Positions 43,435 to 52,623 of a DNA stretch of 64,000 nt are shown piece after piece. This DNA is from Nocardia amamiensis NBRC 102102 (lineage in GTDB: Bacteria > Actinomycetota > Actinomycetes > Mycobacteriales > Mycobacteriaceae): the NCBI RefSeq assembly GCF_001612745.1, contig NZ_BDBA01000018.1, positions 1 through 64,000 on the forward strand. Reading direction: 5' to 3'. A program made the translations under genes and the position numbers. The first letter of the stretch is position 1, and the number at the start of each line of letters is the position of its first letter. The notes beneath the pieces were generated by a model. The model was not told where the DNA came from. It did not search any database and saw nothing but the letters and a program-made list of their open reading frames with translations.

Positions 43435-44496
43435 TCAGCGCAGCAGCACTGTCGCTGTCGCCCGCCCGAACAACTTGCGCCCCTCGGAAGTGGCACTCAG
43501 TGCGATGGTGGCGGCACGACGCTCAGGATCCAATTCCTTTACCCGGCCATGAAATTCGATCGCACTCGCCTTGGTTGCCGGAACCGGTGCGAACCCGGCG
43601 AATCGGACCGCGTAGTTCACCATGGCGGCTGGATCGCCCAGCCATGACGTCAGGTACCCGGCGCCGAGCCCCATGGTGAGCAGTCCGTGCGACACCACGT
43701 TGGGCAGCCCCGCGCTGCCTGCCACCAGGTCGCTGAAATGGATCGGATTCGAATCACCGGACACACCAGCGTAATTCACCAGATCGCCACGGGTGAGCAG
43801 CGTCGTTCGAGTGGGGAGCGCCATACCGACGGACAACTCCTCGAAAGCGGGGACCGACCGTGGCGTTCGCGGCTCGTCGGACGAATCCGGTTGCGCCGGC
43901 TCGTCGAAGCACTCGACCAGACCGGCGTCCTCGATCGTTCGCGTCGCCGCCGCTGCCGACCGGTCGGCAGCGGACTGCCCGGTCATGATCACACCTTCGA
44001 CCGTGGCGCGCAGGTCGGGGGCGAGATCGACCCCGGTCTGCGCCACCGCGGTGCTGTACGCGGTCTGCAACACGTCTTTGTGCTGGTTGGTGAGCACATT
44101 CTTGGTGACCATGAAGTCCTTGTCACCGAACTGCCGGAACGACTCGATATAGGAGTCGCAGCGCAGTTGGTCGCCCGCGACGATCGGGCGGTGCACCTGG
44201 ATGGACTGCTCGGTCTGCAAGACCTGGCCGAGATCGTAGCCGGTGAGCACAGACTCGAACATCTTGCGCTGCACCAGCAGCAGGACGATCGAGGAGAAGG
44301 TCGCCGGCGCGACCAACCGGTCGAAGCCCAACTCCGCGGCGGCGTCCTCGTAGCGGTGCGCCGGATGGTCGTCCTGCAGCGCTCGCGCGAACTCACGGAT
44401 CTTCTCTCGGCCCACCTCGTAGTGGTCGGTCAAGCGGTAGTGCCGTCCCACCAACGCCATTGCCTGCTCGGACGCGGTGGTCGTGCTGTCGTTCAT
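43435..44496 (-). CDS. HadA/HadB-like fused (3R)-hydroxyacyl-ACP dehydratase
   Basis: Two fused hot-dog domains in 353 residues. The N-terminal half carries EKIREFARALQDDHPAHRYE and RLVAPATFSSIV; the C-terminal MaoC half carries the intact hydratase-2 motif GVSGDSNPIHF (catalytic Asp and His near 247-252). Homologues act in meromycolate or fatty-acid elongation by dehydrating 3-hydroxyacyl-ACP. ATG 44496 follows GAGAGGG. A long linker (about 165-215) joins the domains. It is a paralogue of the gene at 35641, which lost the His. Confidence 0.87.
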   Translation of the reverse strand: MNDSTTTASEQAMALVGRHYRLTDHYEVGREKIREFARALQDDHPAHRYEDAAAELGFDRLVAPATFSSIVLLLVQRKMFESVLTGYDLGQVLQTEQSIQVHRPIVAGDQLRCDSYIESFRQFGDKDFMVTKNVLTNQHKDVLQTAYSTAVAQTGVDLAPDLRATVEGVIMTGQSAADRSAAAATRTIEDAGLVECFDEPAQPDSSDEPRTPRSVPAFEELSVGMALPTRTTLLTRGDLVNYAGVSGDSNPIHFSDLVAGSAGLPNVVSHGLLTMGLGAGYLTSWLGDPAAMVNYAVRFAGFAPVPATKASAIEFHGRVKELDPERRAATIALSATSEGRKLFGRATATVLLR

Positions 44497-44587
44497 GTGC
44501 CCTCTCGCGGATTCAGCTTCCCCCGCCCAGACCGGCACACCGCTGCCATACCGCGTTACCCGATACCTCCCCCGCGCCGTCACATGG

Positions 44588-45991
44588 TCAGCACTCGTCG
44601 GGAGCCTGGATCCCGCGCAGCCGATCGTCCAGCCAGATCATGGCCTCCGGATAACCGAGCGCCCCCGCAATGATGTGCTCACCGAAAACACTACGGTACA
44701 CGGCGGGCACACCGAGGCGGCACTGTTCCCAATAGAGGTTGTACGCGCCCTCGGCCGGGATCCAGAACTCCTGCTCCCCGTTGTAGATATAGAGCGGCGC
44801 CGCCGACTTCATCCCTTCCATCCTGGTCACCCGATAGATGTCCCCGGCCAGTGCCGAGTTCAGCGGATCCGGGATGTTCGCCGCGACATCGATCGGCAGC
44901 ATCAGCACTCCTACCAGTCCATAACTGCTGCCGCACATGTCTTTCACCGGCGAGGTCGCCACCCACTGGGCGAGATTGTTCATCCTGGCGAGGATTTCCG
45001 GCCGCTCGCGGCCGATCCCGAACACCGCGCCCATGAACACCGCCGACGCGAGATTTCCGTTCATGCTGCGGGCCAGGATCTCGTAGTCCGCGGGCACACC
45101 GCCCAGCGCAGCGCCCACGATCACATCCGCCAATTCCGGTGCGTAACTCGCGATCAGCTTCACCGCCCCATGGGTCGCGATGGCTCCGCCGGAATAGCCG
45201 GCCATACCGAACTTGCTGGCGCCGAACTCCTCCGGCAGCAGTTCCCGCACCGCCCTGATCGAGTCGAGCACCGCGTGACCTGCCACGAACGGCTCGGCGT
45301 AGGCCATCGACGGACCCTCGTGGTCGGGAATCAGCACGGCGTACCCGCGCAGCGCCGCGATATGCGTTGTGGGCGGGATGAAGTCGGTGATGCTGGTGTC
45401 CGGGTGCAGCCCGTGGGCGAGGGTGTACCCCGGGGTGCAGACACGGCCGAGTGCGTCGATCGGCAAGTTGTTCACCACCACCGGCCGCGGGCCCGGGCCC
45501 GCCCAGGCCGCCGCGGGAACGACCAGCGTGGCCGTGGCGTACGACGGCGCGCCGTGCGCATCGGTGGTGCGGTACTTCACCAGCAGGGCGCGCTGGATCG
45601 GGAGCAGCATCAGTGGCGCGGTCGTCGCGCTGACGTCACGGACATCGATGACCTGACCCTCGCTCAGCTCGCCGAGGTTCGCAGGGCGGTGATCGAACAT
45701 CGGGTCACCGACGGGCGCGGGCAACGTGGCCAGGCGCAGCGCCGCCAGCGACGGCGACAATGTGGTGGCTTGCTGCGCCGGCGAACTCGACTCCGGCAGC
45801 GGTGCGATCGGCGGCGGTGGGATCACCCGATCGATGAGCTGTTGCAACTCGGGCAGCAGCCCACCGGGCGGCGGGAAGACTCCGGACACGTCGGGCAGGG
45901 GCGGCACGGGCGGCGGCTCCGCGGCGGCAGGGCCGGCCAGGACCGAACCGGCGGCGAGCAATGCGACGGCAACGGCACGCAGATATCTCAT
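44588..45991 (-). CDS. Secreted lipase (LIP family), copy 1
   Basis: A 467-residue exported lipase with a signal peptide (about 1-25, ending AGPAAAEP), a proline-rich segment, and an alpha/beta-hydrolase domain with the nucleophile motif GMAGYSGGAIATHGAV (Ser near 265), late YIYNGEQEFWIP and FGEHIIAG that probably hold Asp and His. Several Cys could form disulfides. It belongs to the secretory lipase family (LIP, Candida-lipase-like) expanded in mycolic-acid actinobacteria, and precedes a second copy in the same direction. Confidence 0.87.
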   Translation of the reverse strand: MRYLRAVAVALLAAGSVLAGPAAAEPPPVPPLPDVSGVFPPPGGLLPELQQLIDRVIPPPPIAPLPESSSPAQQATTLSPSLAALRLATLPAPVGDPMFDHRPANLGELSEGQVIDVRDVSATTAPLMLLPIQRALLVKYRTTDAHGAPSYATATLVVPAAAWAGPGPRPVVVNNLPIDALGRVCTPGYTLAHGLHPDTSITDFIPPTTHIAALRGYAVLIPDHEGPSMAYAEPFVAGHAVLDSIRAVRELLPEEFGASKFGMAGYSGGAIATHGAVKLIASYAPELADVIVGAALGGVPADYEILARSMNGNLASAVFMGAVFGIGRERPEILARMNNLAQWVATSPVKDMCGSSYGLVGVLMLPIDVAANIPDPLNSALAGDIYRVTRMEGMKSAAPLYIYNGEQEFWIPAEGAYNLYWEQCRLGVPAVYRSVFGEHIIAGALGYPEAMIWLDDRLRGIQAPDEC

Positions 45992-46220
45992 GGCACACGC
46001 CTTTGGGTGCGACGGCAAATTTCTCTGGCACCCGGGCGTTACGGCGTTCGACCCCCGAATCTCCCCCTGTCGGACCGGGAGCCAGGACGTCAGGCTACGT
46101 CAGTACCCGCAACTCGAGGCGGGAATGCGCTCGAGTTGTGTTGTCGCGTATCCATATCGCAACAACCGGGCCGAGACCCGTGCGGAGACAACCGGTCCGG
46201 CTCGGCCGTCGCGTGCTCGA

Positions 46221-47465
46221 TCAGCAATTGCTCGGTGCGGGCTCCCCTCGGAAACGGGCGTCCAGCCAGTTCAATGCCGCCGGAATGCCGAGGACCGCCG
46301 CCGTCAGGTGGTCGGGTACCGGGATATGCTCGGATTGCACCTTGACGCCGGCGGCACACCACCGCTTGTCGGTGTTGACGACCGAGTCGATCGGGATGAG
46401 ACCGTCGATCGGCGAATGCCATTCGAAGATCGGCGTCTTGGGCACACCGTCATAGAGCTCGAGGCTGTTCTCCTCGACGACCGCACGCGCGGTGTCGTCG
46501 TTCATCATCGAGGTCGTTTTGGCGAAGTCCAGCGCACCGCGGCCTGCGCCCGCGGCCAGGATGTCGTTGGTGCAGCTGTTGGCGATCTGCGCGCGAGCGG
46601 CCAAGCCCCGCTCGTTCAGCTGGTCGCTGAGCGGGAAGCGCTGCGGATATTCCCGTTCCAGCCCGAATCCCGCGGCGAGCGCGAGCCCGAACACCGGATG
46701 CGGGTTCAATCCCAGCCCCTCGAGCATCTTCACCAGATTCATCGGCACACCGCCCATGGCCGCGCCGGCGATGTCCAGCTCCGGCGCGTATTTCGGCTGC
46801 AGGGCTGCGGCCCACGCGGTCGCCATACCGCCGCCCGAGTATCCGACCATGGACACCGGGCTGCGCTGCACGCCGAGTTCGGCGACCTGCTTCACGGCGC
46901 GAATGCCGTCCAGGGTGATCTGCCCGCCGAGTTTGGCCGCGCCGTAGGCGAAGTTCGGCCCGAGGTGGTCGGGCAGCGCGACGCTCCAGCCCCGGGCGAG
47001 CAGCACGTTCCAGCCCGGCGCTTCCCGCACGACCAGGTTCGGGTCGCCGGTGTAGAGGACACGCGAGACCGAGCACTCCGAGCCGAGCCCGTTGATGATG
47101 TGCTGGAACGACAGCAGCGGCCCGTCGGCACGGTGCGCCTTCGGGGTGAGCACCGTGGTGGTCGCGGCGATCGGCTTGCCCTCCGAGCTGGTCGACCGGA
47201 ACCGCACCACGGTCACGGTGGTGTCCGGGAAGACCGCCAGCGGTGGCATCACCCGGGTCGCGAGCACATCGCCCGGCTTGCGGTCGGCGATGTTCGCGGG
47301 TGTCGCGTAGAAGGGATCCGGATCCGGCTCCGGAAACAACGGGGCGCTGGTTGCCGCCCCGGCCATGCTCACCACCAGCGCCAGGCCCGCGGCCATCGCG
47401 CCGATCGCACGTGCGAGACGTCGTCGCCCCACTCCCCTACCCAACGAACGTGGGTCCTGACTCAT
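46221..47465 (-). CDS. Secreted lipase (LIP family), copy 2
   Basis: A 414-residue exported lipase: twin-Arg-like N-terminus (RRRLARAIGAMAAGLALV), signal end near ATSAP, nucleophile elbow SMVGYSGGGMATAWAA (Ser near 209), FEWHSPIDGLIPI near the Asp, and HIPVPDHLTA near the catalytic His. Same family as the gene at 44588, but only moderately similar, so an old duplication. ATG 47465 has AGGAGG upstream. The 276-bp upstream region also serves the small divergent gene at 47742. Confidence 0.87.
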   Translation of the reverse strand: MSQDPRSLGRGVGRRRLARAIGAMAAGLALVVSMAGAATSAPLFPEPDPDPFYATPANIADRKPGDVLATRVMPPLAVFPDTTVTVVRFRSTSSEGKPIAATTTVLTPKAHRADGPLLSFQHIINGLGSECSVSRVLYTGDPNLVVREAPGWNVLLARGWSVALPDHLGPNFAYGAAKLGGQITLDGIRAVKQVAELGVQRSPVSMVGYSGGGMATAWAAALQPKYAPELDIAGAAMGGVPMNLVKMLEGLGLNPHPVFGLALAAGFGLEREYPQRFPLSDQLNERGLAARAQIANSCTNDILAAGAGRGALDFAKTTSMMNDDTARAVVEENSLELYDGVPKTPIFEWHSPIDGLIPIDSVVNTDKRWCAAGVKVQSEHIPVPDHLTAAVLGIPAALNWLDARFRGEPAPSNC

Positions 47466-47549
47466 CGAACGTGTGCCTCCTGATCGTCCAACGCTGTGAT
47501 CATCCTCGACAACATGACCCGCGTAAGGCACCCTTGCACCACGAATATG

Positions 47550-47577
47550 TTGACAATTCACAAGTTTGGGGTATCGA
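47550..47577 (+). promoter_or_regulatory. Possible sigma-A-type promoter for the gene at 47742
   Basis: TTGACA (47550-47555) is followed after 16 bp by TATCGA (47572-47577) in the region upstream of the small plus-strand gene. The distance to the start codon is long (about 165 bp), so the assignment is weak. Confidence 0.3.
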
Positions 47578-47741
47578 GCCGGTGGCCGCGACACTGCCCG
47601 GCTCGTGACTGTACCTCACCGCCGGGTGCCCGATCTGTGAAATTTCCAGCCGATAACCTGGAACATGTTCTCAGCATTGGCGGCCCTCTACCGTCAGGGG
47701 GTACGGCGCGGTTACCGCGCCGTCCGGAAGGAGACGGTGGC

Positions 47742-47984
47742 ATGGACGGCACTGCGCAACGACTCGCCCACGGCGAGAACACCCAGGAGGCGCCGACCCG
47801 GCGGATCACTGTCTACTTCGACGGTTCCACCCCCGAGGACACGTTGATCCTCGAGTACGCGGCGACTCGGACCGAGGCGTGGGAGTTCACCTCGGCCGCC
47901 GTGCATGCCGGGCTCACCGTCACCGTTGACGGCGATGTCCGACCCGACCTGCGCAGGCTACCCTGCCGCTCGCTCTGGCGCTGA
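47742..47984 (+). CDS. Small hypothetical protein
   Basis: An 80-residue protein that starts at ATG 47742 behind GGAAGGAG. It contains RRITVYFDGSTPEDTLIL and TSAAVHAGLTVTVDGDVR, a likely alternating beta/alpha fold, and a basic C-terminus. No family was recognised. It converges on the lipase at 47995 with only 10 bp between. Codon use is normal for the genome, so a real cytosolic protein is likely. Confidence 0.65.
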   Translation: MDGTAQRLAHGENTQEAPTRRITVYFDGSTPEDTLILEYAATRTEAWEFTSAAVHAGLTVTVDGDVRPDLRRLPCRSLWR

Positions 47985-47994
47985 GTACGCGAAC

Positions 47995-49122
47995 TCAGGG
48001 CCGATCCAGCACCGCACGCAGGAACGCGAGCGCGTCGGGAAACGCTTCGCGCGCCGTGCCAAGATGATCGCCGGGATACCAGCCCACGCGCAGATCGGTT
48101 CCGGACGAGCGCAACTGCGCGATCAGTTGCAGCGTCAGCGGCGCGGGCACCTCCAGGTCCGTCAGCCCCTGACCGAGAAACAGCGGCACCGAGTAGCCGC
48201 TCGTCGGCACCCGCAGCATCGCCCGCAGCGCGGCGAGCAGGGCGGGATCGTCCAGCGGCCGCGACAGCATGGCGCCGATGCCGATACCGGAAACCTTCGC
48301 GTCCGCCTCGACCGCGCACTCCGCTTCCACGATCCGCAGCACGTCACGGCCCACCGGCGTCAGATACCCGTCGATATCGAGTTCCGGTGCGTTCGACCGC
48401 AGCCCGGCCAGCAGCATGCCGAAGTAGGCGGTGGTCTTCTGCAGCGGCAGCCGCGGCAGCCACGGCCCGGCGAGCGGAGCCACCAGATCCAGATTCGACG
48501 GCGTCCCGGTGGCGGCCGCGCCGCGTAACTCGAGCTCCGGCGCGTCATCGGGTGCGAGCCGGGCGGTGAACATCGCCGCATGCCCGCCTTGGGACTGGCC
48601 GAACACCGCCCAGCGCGTGCCGAGGGAGGGGGTCACCGCGCGCGCGGCGCGCACGCCGTCGATGATGCTGCGAGCCTGCGCCGGCCCGTCCAGATAGGGA
48701 TGGACGCCGGGCGTGCCGAGCCCGACGTAGTCGGAGACCACGACCGCGTACCCGGCGCGCAGGAGATCCGGGTACACCGACGTCAGGTAGTAGTCCCGCG
48801 GTTGCAGCGTGAACGCGCAGTGGTCGGCGATGCCCGACGTGCCGTGCGCGTAGGCGACGATCGGCCACCCGCCGTGCGGCGGCCTGCCTTCGGGCAGGTA
48901 CAGCGCGCCGGTGCTCTGCATCGGCCCGCGCGGGCCACGCGACCAATAGGTGAACCGCTCGGCTGTCACGGCTCCCTGCACATGCAATCGCCCGGCCAGT
49001 TCCACCAGATTCGTCACGGTCCCCGGCGCCTCGCCCACCCGCGCCTCGGCGGGCCCGCCCAGCACCACCGTCATCGAGACCACGACCCCCGCCGCCCCCG
49101 CCATGATCCGTCCACAACGCAT
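47995..49122 (-). CDS. Secreted lipase/esterase (secretory lipase family), copy 3
   Basis: A 375-residue exported alpha/beta hydrolase: signal peptide (about 1-27, ending GGPAEA), VAYAHGTSGIADHCAF oxyanion region, nucleophile elbow AVFGQSQGGHAAMF (Ser near 177), LFLGQGLTDLEVP near the Asp and YPGDHLGTAREAFPD with the His. It resembles secretory lipases of Nocardia and Mycobacterium and is the third lipase in this 4.5-kb block. Probable role: hydrolysis of host or environmental lipids, or envelope lipid turnover. Confidence 0.87.
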   Translation of the reverse strand: MRCGRIMAGAAGVVVSMTVVLGGPAEARVGEAPGTVTNLVELAGRLHVQGAVTAERFTYWSRGPRGPMQSTGALYLPEGRPPHGGWPIVAYAHGTSGIADHCAFTLQPRDYYLTSVYPDLLRAGYAVVVSDYVGLGTPGVHPYLDGPAQARSIIDGVRAARAVTPSLGTRWAVFGQSQGGHAAMFTARLAPDDAPELELRGAAATGTPSNLDLVAPLAGPWLPRLPLQKTTAYFGMLLAGLRSNAPELDIDGYLTPVGRDVLRIVEAECAVEADAKVSGIGIGAMLSRPLDDPALLAALRAMLRVPTSGYSVPLFLGQGLTDLEVPAPLTLQLIAQLRSSGTDLRVGWYPGDHLGTAREAFPDALAFLRAVLDRP

Positions 49123-49306
49123 GACCGACTATCTCCAGCCCGGGCCGCACCGGCAAGCCACAACAATCGGTGGCGCCTGCCTCCCAGCCGGCGACCTCCG
49201 CTTTCGCTCCGCCCGGTGCGGGCTGGGACGGACCTCGTCCGGCCGCGCCCATTAAGCTCGACAGAGCACGCCCGACGGTGCCGAGGAGAACACAGGAGGT
49301 TCGATC

Positions 49307-49825
49307 GTGGCGCAGCGGTACCCGCATCGCCTCGTCCTCTGGCGCCGGGCCGCTGCGGCGTTGTCGATCGGACTACTGCCATTCACGGCGTCTTGTGGTT
49401 CCGATGAGCCCATCTCGGCGACGACCACCGACGCGACGACCACCGCCACGCCCGTCCCACCGGCATCCCCGGCGCCGACCCCGCTGGGCGCGGCCCCGAC
49501 CGCCGACCCCTACGCGGGGCAGCCGCTGGTGGACCACGTCACCTGGACCGAAACGATCGACGGCCCCCGGCTGCTCGTCGTTCCGACCCAGGCAGGGCGA
49601 CAGACCACCTTCCCCGGCTCGGACGAGCGGGCGTGGCAGGAGGTCCTGGCCCGCTCCGCGGACGCCGACGCGCCCGGTATGCGCGACCAGTTCCTCTGTC
49701 ACTGGGCGTGGGCGCGGCTGGTGCAACCGGACAAGCCGAGCTGGAATTTGGAACCCTGGCGTCCGGCGGTCGGTTATCCGGCCACCGTCGAAGCACGCTG
49801 CAATCCCGGCGGGCCCGAGCGCTAG
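49307..49825 (+). CDS. DUF2599-containing lipoprotein
   Basis: A 172-residue protein with a lipobox (LPFTASC, Cys near 30) after a basic, hydrophobic leader, a Thr/Pro-rich spacer (about 38-62), and a C-terminal DUF2599 domain recognised by QFLCHWAWARL and KPSWNLEPWRPAVGYPATV with the final conserved CNP. GTG 49307 follows AGGAGG. Expected to be attached to the outer face of the cytoplasmic membrane. DUF2599 has no established function. Confidence 0.85.
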   Translation: MAQRYPHRLVLWRRAAAALSIGLLPFTASCGSDEPISATTTDATTTATPVPPASPAPTPLGAAPTADPYAGQPLVDHVTWTETIDGPRLLVVPTQAGRQTTFPGSDERAWQEVLARSADADAPGMRDQFLCHWAWARLVQPDKPSWNLEPWRPAVGYPATVEARCNPGGPER

Positions 49826-49859
49826 TGCGGGCACCGCCCAGACGGAAAGGAGCGATTCC

Positions 49860-50519
49860 ATGCGCGTCGTCATCGCGGGCGGACATGGGAAGATCGCGTT
49901 GCTGCTCGCCCCCATGCTCACCGCGGACGGCCACGAGGTCGCCGCGCTCGTCCGCAATTCCGAGCACGCCCCCGAGGTGCGCGCCGCCGGCGCCGATCCG
50001 GTCGTGTGCGACCTGGAGAAGGTCGCCAGCGACGACCTGGCTGACGTCGTAAAAGGCGCCGACGCGGCGATATTCGCCGCCGGCGCCGGTCCGGGCAGTA
50101 GCGTGGAACGCAAGTACACCGTGGATCTGGGCGGATCGGTCCGGCTGGCCGAGACGGCCGAGCGGACCGGAGTGCGTCGCTTCCTGCAGATCTCCACGAT
50201 GGGCGCCGGTCGGCCGCCCGCGCCCGGCACCGACGAGGTGTGGGCCGCCTATGTCGATGCCAAGACCCAGGCCGAAGACGACGTGCGAGGACGGGATCTG
50301 GACTGGACCATCCTGCGTCCCGGCGTGCTGATCGATTCCCCCGGCACCGGACTGGTGACTCTGGCCCCGCCGCCGGTCGGGCGCGCGAAAATCCCCCGCG
50401 CCGATGTGGCGGCCGTGCTGGCCGGGCTCCTGCCCGCCGCGCACACCTTCGGCAGGACGCTCGACCTCGTTTCCGGCGACACTCCGATTAGCCAGGCGAT
50501 AGCGCAACTGGCCGACTGA
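49860..50519 (+). CDS. NAD(P)-binding SDR-like protein (NmrA/YwnB type)
   Basis: A 219-residue atypical short-chain dehydrogenase-like protein with the Rossmann motif MRVVIAGGHGKIALLLAP at the N-terminus, ADAAIFAAGAGP in the NAD pocket, FLQISTMGAG where the catalytic Ser would lie, and YVDAKTQAEDDVR with the YxxxK pair, then WTILRPGVLID. ATG 49860 follows GAAAGGAG. Members are often redox sensors or reductases of unknown substrate. It is followed on the same strand by the ABM-domain gene. Confidence 0.87.
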   Translation: MRVVIAGGHGKIALLLAPMLTADGHEVAALVRNSEHAPEVRAAGADPVVCDLEKVASDDLADVVKGADAAIFAAGAGPGSSVERKYTVDLGGSVRLAETAERTGVRRFLQISTMGAGRPPAPGTDEVWAAYVDAKTQAEDDVRGRDLDWTILRPGVLIDSPGTGLVTLAPPPVGRAKIPRADVAAVLAGLLPAAHTFGRTLDLVSGDTPISQAIAQLAD

Positions 50520-50582
50520 GCCGGACGAACCTCGCTGCAGCCCTTGCCGATCGACCCAAACGGTCACGATGGGAGAACAACC

Positions 50583-50885
50583 GTGTTCAGTCGTATCGTC
50601 TCGATGAGGATCCGCCCCGGCTCCCGCGCCGAGTTCCTTGCGGCCATATCCCGCAGCGCCGACGCCTCCGTGCGGACCGAGCCCGGCTGTCTGCGTTTCG
50701 ACATCTGCGCAGATCGGGTGGACCCCCACCGCTTCTTCCTGTACCAGTTGTACACCGACGACGAGGCGGCCGAGGCACACCGTTTCACGGAGCATTTCCT
50801 CGCTTGGCGGGAAGCGGCCGATCAATTCGTCGAGCCGGGTACACAGATCGATTACAGTACGGACGTCCTATTCGGTCGCGAGTGA
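50583..50885 (+). CDS. ABM-domain (antibiotic biosynthesis monooxygenase-like) protein
   Basis: A 100-residue dimeric ferredoxin-like-fold protein with FSRIVSMRIRPGSRAEFLAA, EPGCLRFDICADRVDPHRF, and the YQLYTDDEAAEAHRFTEHF segment characteristic of ABM proteins. GTG 50583 follows GGGAGA. Family members include cofactorless quinol monooxygenases such as YgiN. Just after the SDR-like gene; co-transcription is likely, and both could act on quinone-like or reactive carbonyl compounds. Confidence 0.85.
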   Translation: MFSRIVSMRIRPGSRAEFLAAISRSADASVRTEPGCLRFDICADRVDPHRFFLYQLYTDDEAAEAHRFTEHFLAWREAADQFVEPGTQIDYSTDVLFGRE

Positions 50886-50956
50886 ATTCTTCTCGCGAGC
50901 ACCACGTCCGCAAACTTACGCAGCCGAAATACCCGCTGCGCACGTGCAATCGATCG

Positions 50957-50997
50957 TGCAAATGTGCTTGCATCTGAAAGCCGCAGCGGCATAAACT
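50957..50997 (+). promoter_or_regulatory. Operator-promoter of the small gene at 51103
   Basis: Half-sites TGCAAATG (50957-50964) and CATCTGAA (50971-50978) are separated by six bases. A -35 TTGCAT (50968-50973) overlaps the right half-site, and a -10 TAAACT follows after 18 bp (50992-50997). The same arrangement, nearly base for base, is found at 54051-54091. Confidence 0.65.
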
Positions 50998-51102
50998 CAG
51001 TGCCGCAACGCTTTACAGGGGACCACCAAGGGGAGGCGTGTTGGCGAGCCGAAGGCCGAAGTCGCCGCGGGTCCGCTGCCGCCGAACAGCAGGGGCATTC
51101 GA

Positions 51103-51408
51103 ATGGAACAACCACTTACCGGCGGCAGGCTCGGATCAGCCGACGCCGCACTGGCCGACCAGCCAGCGAGTGACAGAGATATGAGTACATACTCGGCCCG
51201 AAGCGGCCACGCGACCACCACGTTCTCCCGGGAAACCGCCGTGGCGTACGTCATCGATGCCGTCGAATCCACCGGTGCGGCAACACGGCACGACTTCGAC
51301 ATAGAGCGAATCGTCACCACCGCACACGCTATGGCCGACGATTGGGATCTCGACGCACTACAGCCCGCGACGTTCTGGCGAATCGCCTCCAGCTGCATCA
51401 AGCAGTAA
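51103..51408 (+). CDS. Small orphan protein of the XRE/DUF5753 zone
   Basis: The 101-residue product begins with a Gly/Ala/Asp-rich part and continues with ETAVAYVIDAVESTGAATRH, FDIERIVTTAHAMADDW and LQPATFWRIASSCIKQ, predicted helices. No family is recognised. It is driven by the conserved operator-promoter at 50957 and has the same short leader before ATG (GGGGCATTCGA) as the gene at 54186. It converges on an XRE/DUF5753 regulator gene. Small cytosolic proteins of this kind are common next to such regulators. Confidence 0.7.
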   Translation: MEQPLTGGRLGSADAALADQPASDRDMSTYSARSGHATTTFSRETAVAYVIDAVESTGAATRHDFDIERIVTTAHAMADDWDLDALQPATFWRIASSCIKQ

Positions 51409-51577
51409 ACCGCCGGTCCCGCCGTCCGATGCCCGGCGGGTACCGAAACAGGTTGTGCCGTACGGACTTCCGTCGCGCACGCCCGACGCCTGCGCAGAGT
51501 CGGCTGCGAGCGGCGCCGGGCGTTCACCCATGTCCACCGTCAGTGCGATCACGAGCGCGTTGTAGCGAGAACATGCC

Positions 51578-51607
51578 GACGTCCACCCCGATTCCGGGGT
51601 GGACGTC
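51578..51607. terminator. Bidirectional hairpin between 51408 and 51646
   Basis: Arms GACGTCCACCCCG and CGGGGTGGACGTC pair perfectly over 13 bp with the loop ATTC. It lies in the 237-bp gap between the convergent small gene and the XRE regulator. Confidence 0.7.
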
Positions 51608-51645
51608 TCAGGGTTTCGAGCCGTTCGGCATGCCGCCGCGCGGTC

Positions 51646-52533
51646 TCAGCGACCGGCGGCGTACTGCGCGATGATCTCGATCGATTTGTCCGGGCGTTCG
51701 GCCTGGACACTGAGCCGGTCCATGACCGACAGATAGAGCGCCAAGTCCTGGCGCCGTTCCAGATACAGCGCACTGGTCAGGTGTTCGAGATACACGATGT
51801 CGGGAAGCTCCGATTCCGCGAAACGCAGAATACTGAACGAACTGCCCGCCGCGGCGTGCTCGCCCGCGGAATACGGCAACACCTGGATCGTCACGTTCGG
51901 CAACTCGGCCAAGGTGATCAGGTGCAGCATCTGCGCCCGGTGCACCTGCGCGCCGCCGACCGGCCGGTGCAACGCAGCCTCATCGATCACCGCCCAGACC
52001 ACCGGCGGGTCGGGCCGGAACAGGATCTCCTGCCTGCGTTGCCGCACCGCGACCCGCCGATCCGTGTCGGCGTCGTCATACCCGAGCGCCACGACCGCCC
52101 TGGCGTATTCGGGGGTTTGCAGCAGGCCGGGCACAAGATGCGCCTCGTAGGTGCGGATCTTGCTCGCGGCCTGTTCCAGACCGAGGTAGGTACCGAACCA
52201 CTGGGGCAGCAGATCGTTGTAGCGATGCCACCACCCGGGCTCATTGGCCTGCCTGGCCAATTCGAGGAACGACTCGCGCTCCTCTTGATCGAGGACGCCG
52301 TACAGGGTCAGCAGGTCCCGGATATCGCGTTCCTTGAAACCGGTACGGCCCAACTCGAGACGACTGATCTTGGCGTGCGAACCCCGGATCGCATCACCCG
52401 CTGCCTCGCGGGTGATGCCCTTCTTCTCCCGGAGCTTGCGCAGCTGGCCACCCAATGCGATGCGTAGCACGGTCGGACCACGTTCTGCGACAATGGATTG
52501 TACGTGGCCATCATCATTGGGTTCAGCGATCAT
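51646..52533 (-). CDS. XRE-family regulator with DUF5753 domain (third copy)
   Basis: A 295-residue HTH-DUF5753 protein: HTH at about 22-80 (LGGQLRKLREKKGITREAAG, SHAKISRLELGRTGFKERDI), DUF5753 at about 95-285 (PQWFGTYLGLEQAASKIRTY, LPDIVYLEHLTSALYLERRQ). It is more divergent than the 41263/42310 pair, and the GGxHVGGPAL-like segment is replaced by SAGEHAAAGSSF. ATG 52533 with GGAG was preferred; GTG 52566 is an alternative. A DUF397 gene lies 90 bp upstream in the same direction, the common regulator-partner pairing. Confidence 0.88.
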   Translation of the reverse strand: MIAEPNDDGHVQSIVAERGPTVLRIALGGQLRKLREKKGITREAAGDAIRGSHAKISRLELGRTGFKERDIRDLLTLYGVLDQEERESFLELARQANEPGWWHRYNDLLPQWFGTYLGLEQAASKIRTYEAHLVPGLLQTPEYARAVVALGYDDADTDRRVAVRQRRQEILFRPDPPVVWAVIDEAALHRPVGGAQVHRAQMLHLITLAELPNVTIQVLPYSAGEHAAAGSSFSILRFAESELPDIVYLEHLTSALYLERRQDLALYLSVMDRLSVQAERPDKSIEIIAQYAAGR

Positions 52534-52623
52534 CGAGTTCGTCTCCGATACTCCGGGGTTGCCCACAGTGTGTCACAACCACCAGTCGCGAAGACACACC
52601 GCACCGACCGCTAATGCTACCGC

